From: an uncultured Thermoguttaceae bacterium
Lineage (GTDB): Bacteria > Planctomycetota > Planctomycetia > Pirellulales > Thermoguttaceae
Assembly: GCA_934725735.1 (NCBI GenBank)
Contig: CAKVCP010000096.1
Coordinates: forward strand, 1-8,590
DNA: 8,590 bases
Direction of reading: 5' to 3'
The notes under the pieces are model-generated. The model did no database searches and was not told where the DNA came from. It worked only from the letters and a program-made list of their open reading frames with translations. The number at the start of each line of letters is the position of its first letter. The stretch's first letter is position 1. Shown here piece by piece: positions 5,323 through 8,590 of this stretch. The position numbers and the translations under genes are program-made.

Positions 5323-6294
5323 TCAAAGGGCATTTTTCGATTCGCCGCCGTAGGAGGTGGACATAGCGCGCCACGCTTCCAGATCGATCGTATTGCTGAT
5401 GAAGTGTACGGAGCCGTCGATCATCGACGCGTTGACGCCGCCGGAGTGATCGCTACGCGCCGGGAAGCACGCGCTATACCAACGGTTGTAGCCGTGGCAG
5501 GGCATCGGCGGCCGGAACTGGTTTTCGTCCCAAGGAGCGCGACCGTAGTCGACGGAATACGTCGTGTTCGGGCCCAAATAGGTCGTGAAGCCCGCGCCGT
5601 TGCTGTACATCGGCGTGCCGTAGTTCCCTTGATAGGAGTCGAGCTTGTTGATCTGGAGTTCCGACATGCAGAGGGTGTTGGAAGTTCCGTCGGTGTTCTT
5701 CGCCATCGGAACCGCTTCGTTGAAGCGGAAAGGCGCGCCCGCAGCCTTGTAGGAACCGCGACCGTCCCAGTTGACGACGTCTTCGTTCTGGTAGTTCGAG
5801 TTGCCGAGGTTGACGAAGTAGCAGGTACGACGAATACACCAAGAGGCGTTGCTCGATTCCGCGATGACTTCGGGCTGAGTCGGGCACTGATGCGCGGGGA
5901 TGAGCGCCCTACGATACTCTTGGTTGATACCGCAACCAAGCTGGGTTTTGAAGTCGATATCCGCGTAAAGCGCGGCTTGTTCGATATACGGAAGAGTGCG
6001 CGCGTGCCACGAGTAGGTGTCGGTCAAGTCCGCGACGTACGCACCGCCGGCGTTCGTACCGCCGACCTGAACGGCGATCGGGAAACGGCTCTGGTTGGAA
6101 TCGGCGTACATCTGGCATGCGAGGGTCAACTGCTTGAGGTTGTTCGTGCATTGCATGCGGCGAGCGGCTTCGCGCGCGGCCTGAACCGCCGGAAGGAGTA
6201 AACCGATCAAAATACCGATAATGGCGATCACGACGAGGAGCTCGACGAGCGTAAAGCCCCGGCGCGACATGCGATCTTGTAAAATAGAGTTCAT
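5323..6294 (-). CDS. DUF1559 pseudopilin-like protein, copy B
   Basis: Paralogue of the gene at 2881-3852, with the same length (323 residues) and the same layout. The N-terminus is rewritten (MNSILQDRMS) but leads into the same RRG/FTLVE prepilin site: cleavage after G13, Glu18 at +5, hydrophobic helix to about residue 36. The C-terminal motif runs from H283 to D293-G294 (HSGGVNASMIDGS). A block of about 60 residues, from the NTLCMSELQ segment to PPMPCHG, is identical to copy A. The start at 6292-6294 is preceded by GGCGGA at 6-nt spacing; an internal ATG nine codons in has no good site. Unlike copy A it is the first gene of its unit, has a strong terminator directly after it, and its lipoprotein partner lies downstream rather than upstream. 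The role is unknown; prepilin-like envelope anchoring is inferred from the signal. Confidence 0.95.
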   Translation of the reverse strand: MNSILQDRMSRRGFTLVELLVVIAIIGILIGLLLPAVQAAREAARRMQCTNNLKQLTLACQMYADSNQSRFPIAVQVGGTNAGGAYVADLTDTYSWHARTLPYIEQAALYADIDFKTQLGCGINQEYRRALIPAHQCPTQPEVIAESSNASWCIRRTCYFVNLGNSNYQNEDVVNWDGRGSYKAAGAPFRFNEAVPMAKNTDGTSNTLCMSELQINKLDSYQGNYGTPMYSNGAGFTTYLGPNTTYSVDYGRAPWDENQFRPPMPCHGYNRWYSACFPARSDHSGGVNASMIDGSVHFISNTIDLEAWRAMSTSYGGESKNAL

Positions 6295-6475
6295 TTCAAT
6301 TCCGCCTTATAAACAACAATAGTATATAAAAGGTCTACCGACGCTAAACGCGATTCCTCTCCCATTACCGGAAAAGGAAATCGCAAGCTTATCGTTTTGG
6401 GAAAGCGTCGAGCACGGCAGATTCGCAATCGACGTTTGTGTTTTTAAGCGAAAGGCTCCGCTAAAGGTAATTCTA

Positions 6476-6504
6476 ATTATATTTCAGAATTTCGACAAAA
6501 GCAA
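6476..6504 (-). promoter_or_regulatory. Candidate promoter of DUF1559 B
   Basis: On the minus strand TTGCTT (6499-6504) and a perfect TATAAT (6476-6481) are 17 bases apart. The -35 box matches only at its TTG core. It lies just after the gltX terminator, as expected for an independently transcribed gene, but the AT-rich surroundings make chance matches possible. Confidence 0.45.
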
Positions 6505-6557
6505 GAGTTATCTAAACAGAAAGCGCTAAAAAAGGCGCACAGTGGCAAGAAAAGTTT

Positions 6558-6588
6558 AAAAAAGAACCCGTCTCGAAAAGAAACGGGT
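6558..6588 (-). terminator. Rho-independent terminator of gltX
   Basis: On the minus strand ACCCGTTTC pairs with GAGACGGGT (9 pairs, one wobble) around a 5-nt loop, followed by TC and six T. It starts 35 nt after the gltX stop. Confidence 0.85.
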
Positions 6589-6622
6589 CTCGTTAAGGAA
6601 ATATAGAGGAGAGACGCGACGA

Positions 6623-8080
6623 TTAAAGCGCGGCCTTGAGCTTCGCGATCGCGGCCTTGAGTCTCTCAATCGTGAGTTCTTTCCCGATAATCACAGCGAT
6701 ATCCGTTCCGCCGCCGGGGGACGCTTGGAGCCCGGTCAACGCGATTCCTAAAGGATAGAGGAGCCAGCCGGGTTTAACGCCCATATCCTCGATGAGAGGT
6801 TTGCAGACGTTGTAAACGCCCTCTTTCGTCCAATCCTGGTTTCCTTCGAGCGCGGGCAAGAGCTTTTCGAGCGCGACGAGGGACGTCGACGGATCCGTCT
6901 TGAACTTCTTATTATTATAGAGGGAGAGGTCGTATTCGGGCATTTCCTGAATGAAGCGAACGCGGTCGGCGAGGTCGCTCAGGACGACGCAACGCGGCTT
7001 GAGGTTCGCGCACAGGAGATTCATGTCGACAGGACGCTTCACAACCTCTTCGACGAAGGGACGCGCCAACTCGGTAAACGCTTCGTTCGTCATGTTGTTG
7101 ACGTACGTCGCGTTGATCGAGCGAAGCTTGACGGGGTCGAAGATCGACGGGGCTTTGTTGATCCACGCGGGGTTCCAGACCTTAATCATCTCGTCCATGG
7201 TGAAGTATTCGGATCCGTCTTTAGGGCTCCATCCCAGAAGAAGGAGATAGTTGATGATCGCTTCTTTGAGATACCCTTGCTTGATAAGATCCTGATAGCT
7301 CGCGTCGCCGTTGCGTTTCGAGAGCTTTTGGTGCGCGTCCTTCATCACGGGGGGGCAATGGATGTAGACGGGTAGCTCCCATCCGAACGCTTCGTAGAGA
7401 AGATTATATTTCGGCGTGCTGGAAAGATATTCGTTTCCGCGAATGACGTGGGTGATCTTCATGAGGTGATCGTCGACGACGTTTGCGAAGTTATACGTAG
7501 GCATCCCGTCGCTCTTTATCAGAATCTGATCTTCAAGTTCGCAATTTTCGACCTCGACGCGGCCATAGATCAAGTCGTCAAAGGCAGTCGTTCCTTCGGT
7601 CGGCATTTTCTGACGAATGACATAGGGTTCCCCTGCGGCGAGTTTGCGTTCGACCTCTTCTTTGGGGAGATCGCGGCAGCAACGATCGTAACGTCCGACC
7701 GTTTCGCCTGCGGCGCGCTGCTCTTCATGAAGCTTTTCGAGGCGTTCCGCCGTGCAGAAGCAGTAGTACGCCTTCCCCGCTTCGACGAGTTGAATCGCGT
7801 AATCCTTGAAGAGTCCCATTCTCTCGCTCTGGACGTACGGGCCGTAATTTCCGCCGACGTCGGGACCTTCGTCCCACGTCATGTCATTGTCGCGAAGCGT
7901 CTTATAGATGACGTCGACGGCCCCTTCGACCAAACGTCCTTGATCGGTGTCTTCGATACGCAAGATAAAGGAGCCGTTTTCATGGCGCGCCGTAAGGTAC
8001 GCGTAAAGAGCCGTTCTAAGATTACCAACGTGCATATAGCCCGTCGGACTGGGTGCAAAGCGTGTTCGGACTTCCGACAT
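6623..8080 (-). CDS. gltX: Glutamyl-tRNA synthetase
   Basis: This cytoplasmic class I synthetase attaches glutamate to tRNA-Glu using ATP. The 485-residue length is normal for bacterial GluRS. Visible features are the N-terminal RFAPSPTGYMHVGN (the HIGH motif is HVGN at 17-20), LRIEDTD, and a likely zinc-binding insertion with C107, C109, C134 and C135 (the 25-residue gap from C109 to C134 matches E. coli GluRS). PTYNFANVVDDHLM and ITHVIRGNEYL follow, then KLSKR at 252-256 as the KMSKS motif, and a helical anticodon-binding region ending in PLGIALTG...GKELTIERL. I chose the ATG at 8078-8080 because GGAG lies 5 nt upstream; the frame stays open to a TTG at 8096-8098, which has no such site. 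tRNA-Arg and galE lie upstream on the same strand. The wording of many segments resembles Clostridia-type GluRS. Confidence 0.95.
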   Translation of the reverse strand: MSEVRTRFAPSPTGYMHVGNLRTALYAYLTARHENGSFILRIEDTDQGRLVEGAVDVIYKTLRDNDMTWDEGPDVGGNYGPYVQSERMGLFKDYAIQLVEAGKAYYCFCTAERLEKLHEEQRAAGETVGRYDRCCRDLPKEEVERKLAAGEPYVIRQKMPTEGTTAFDDLIYGRVEVENCELEDQILIKSDGMPTYNFANVVDDHLMKITHVIRGNEYLSSTPKYNLLYEAFGWELPVYIHCPPVMKDAHQKLSKRNGDASYQDLIKQGYLKEAIINYLLLLGWSPKDGSEYFTMDEMIKVWNPAWINKAPSIFDPVKLRSINATYVNNMTNEAFTELARPFVEEVVKRPVDMNLLCANLKPRCVVLSDLADRVRFIQEMPEYDLSLYNNKKFKTDPSTSLVALEKLLPALEGNQDWTKEGVYNVCKPLIEDMGVKPGWLLYPLGIALTGLQASPGGGTDIAVIIGKELTIERLKAAIAKLKAAL

Positions 8081-8161
8081 GTCAGCTCCGTGAAACAAAA
8101 AAGAGGTGGGGAAAAAGGATTCTTCTAAAAAATCAGACGCAAGAAACGCGTAGAAAGAAAA

Positions 8162-8235
8162 TATCCCCGACTGGATTCGAACCAGCGACCTACGGTTTAG
8201 GAAACCGTCGCTCTATCCAACTGAGCTACGAGGAC
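8162..8235 (-). tRNA. tRNA-Arg, anticodon CCT
   Basis: The minus strand folds into a full cloverleaf of 74 nt. The acceptor pairs GTCCTCG with CGGGGAT (a G-U first pair and one internal wobble). The D arm is GCTC...GAGC with loop AGTTGGATA. The anticodon stem ACGGT/ACCGT holds the loop TTCCTAA, giving anticodon CCT, which reads AGG. The T arm is GCTGG-TTCGAAT-CCAGT. The discriminator is A, and the CCA end is not encoded. It lies between galE and gltX, all co-directional. Confidence 0.95.
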
Positions 8236-8273
8236 GTCCTTTCGAACTACCGCTCCAACCGTCTTTCGACCGA

Positions 8274-8590
8274 TCAGTCGCGATAACCGTTTGGATATTT
8301 ATGTTGCCAATTATACGCGTCGCGGCACATTTCGTCAAGGCCAAGGTTCGCTTTCCATCCCAGTTCGGCGTTCGCCTTCGCAGGATCGGCGTAGCACGTC
8401 GCGATATCGCCGGGACGACGATCGACGATTTTGTACGGAACGTCGACGTTATTCACGCGCTTAAAGGTCTCCACCAAGTCCAAAACGCTGTATCCGCGCC
8501 CCGTGCCGAGGTTGTAAGCGGCGACGCCCTGCTTCATATGACGATACGCCTGCAAATGCCCCTTCGCCAAATCGACGACGTGGATGTAGT
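8274..8590 (-). CDS. galE: UDP-glucose 4-epimerase GalE, C-terminal 105 residues, N-terminus outside window
   Basis: GalE interconverts UDP-glucose and UDP-galactose with a bound NAD and feeds the Leloir pathway and envelope polysaccharide synthesis. Only the C-terminal substrate-binding part is present. It begins YIHVVDLAKGH, matching the conserved (R)DYIHVxDLAxGH of GalE. Then come YNLGTGRGYSVLDLVETF, YKIVDRRPGDIATCYADPAKANAELGW and a C-terminal helix ending WQHKYPNGYRD, all as in E. coli GalE. The frame is open to the right edge; the Rossmann NAD-binding half and the YxxxK catalytic residues lie beyond it. The stop TGA is at 8274-8276, 39 nt before tRNA-Arg on the same strand, with no clear terminator between, so read-through into the tRNA is possible. 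Confidence 0.92.
   Translation of the reverse strand, partial: YIHVVDLAKGHLQAYRHMKQGVAAYNLGTGRGYSVLDLVETFKRVNNVDVPYKIVDRRPGDIATCYADPAKANAELGWKANLGLDEMCRDAYNWQHKYPNGYRD

Larger units (their letters stand above)
6295..6622 (-). other. 328-bp gap between gltX and DUF1559 B
   Basis: No gene is visible. The right part holds the gltX terminator (6558-6588), the middle a candidate promoter for DUF1559 B (6476-6504), and the left an AT-rich leader of about 175 nt. That leader contains a small stem near 6445-6464 (AGCG paired with CGCT plus flanking A-T pairs). A TATACT-like box near 6322-6327 lacks a good -35 partner. Confidence 0.5.

Noticed and set aside
5404..6201. 265-codon plus-strand open frame, with a similar one at 3304-3879
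   Set aside because: Both are antisense shadows of the two DUF1559 paralogues; their mutual similarity only reflects similarity of the real genes.
2881..6294. Mobile element or composite transposon explaining the duplicated genes
   Set aside because: No transposase, terminal inverted repeats or target duplications are visible; the repeated DNA is confined to the coding regions.
8081..8098. TTG at 8096-8098 as the gltX start
   Set aside because: The GGAG site lies between this TTG and the ATG at 8080 and fits only the ATG; the conserved N-terminus begins right after it.
8053..8286. Plus-strand open frame containing SPTGFEPATYGLGNRRS
   Set aside because: It is the well-known spurious translation of the antisense strand of a tRNA gene; the real feature is tRNA-Arg on the minus strand.
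1..8590. CRISPR array or defence system
   Set aside because: No regularly spaced short repeats and no recognisable Cas, restriction or toxin-antitoxin gene; the nuclease-like reading of the HYExAFE protein alone is not enough.

Overview
The window looks like a stretch of chromosome from a member of the Planctomycetota. The main evidence is two DUF1559 proteins: type IV pilin-like N-termini with an RRGFTLVELL cleavage site and a C-terminal H-x9-DG motif, a family greatly expanded in this phylum. Supporting evidence is two small lipoproteins with a PVxGTVTLDGxPL-type start to the mature domain, and a HYExAFE-type protein. The rest is housekeeping. I see no transposase, integrase, phage gene or CRISPR array.

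Layout. (1) Positions 1-727, minus strand: the N-terminal part of an RsmD-type 16S rRNA methyltransferase, running off the left edge, with a GTG start and a long hydrophilic N-terminal extension. (2) Positions 767-2787, plus strand: a near-consensus sigma70-type promoter, a secreted cyclophilin-type peptidyl-prolyl isomerase, a closely following HYExAFE-type protein with a TTG start, and a rho-independent terminator. (3) Positions 2808-6504, minus strand: a duplicated locus. In transcription order it reads DUF1559 copy B, terminator, lipoprotein copy B, a 390-bp intergenic region, then lipoprotein copy A and DUF1559 copy A as a two-gene operon with its own promoter and terminator. The paralogues are roughly 85-90% identical by eye, with blocks of almost identical DNA, yet the gene order in the two halves is mirrored while all four genes point the same way. 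(4) Positions 6558-8590, minus strand: the C-terminal end of galE (cut by the right edge), tRNA-Arg(CCT), and gltX with its own terminator.

How the genes work together. The cyclophilin and the two lipoproteins carry export signals, and the DUF1559 proteins carry a prepilin-type signal, so much of the window encodes cell-envelope proteins. The lipoprotein A/DUF1559 A operon suggests that a DUF1559 protein and a small lipoprotein act together at the envelope. What they do is unknown. gltX and tRNA-Arg are translation genes, rsmD is ribosome maturation, and galE is nucleotide-sugar metabolism.

The most interesting signals are the mirrored DUF1559/lipoprotein cassette with its mosaic identity, the structured DNA between the two lipoprotein genes, the RsmD extension, and a gltX whose sequence style resembles Clostridia. 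No clearly new defence or mobile system is visible.
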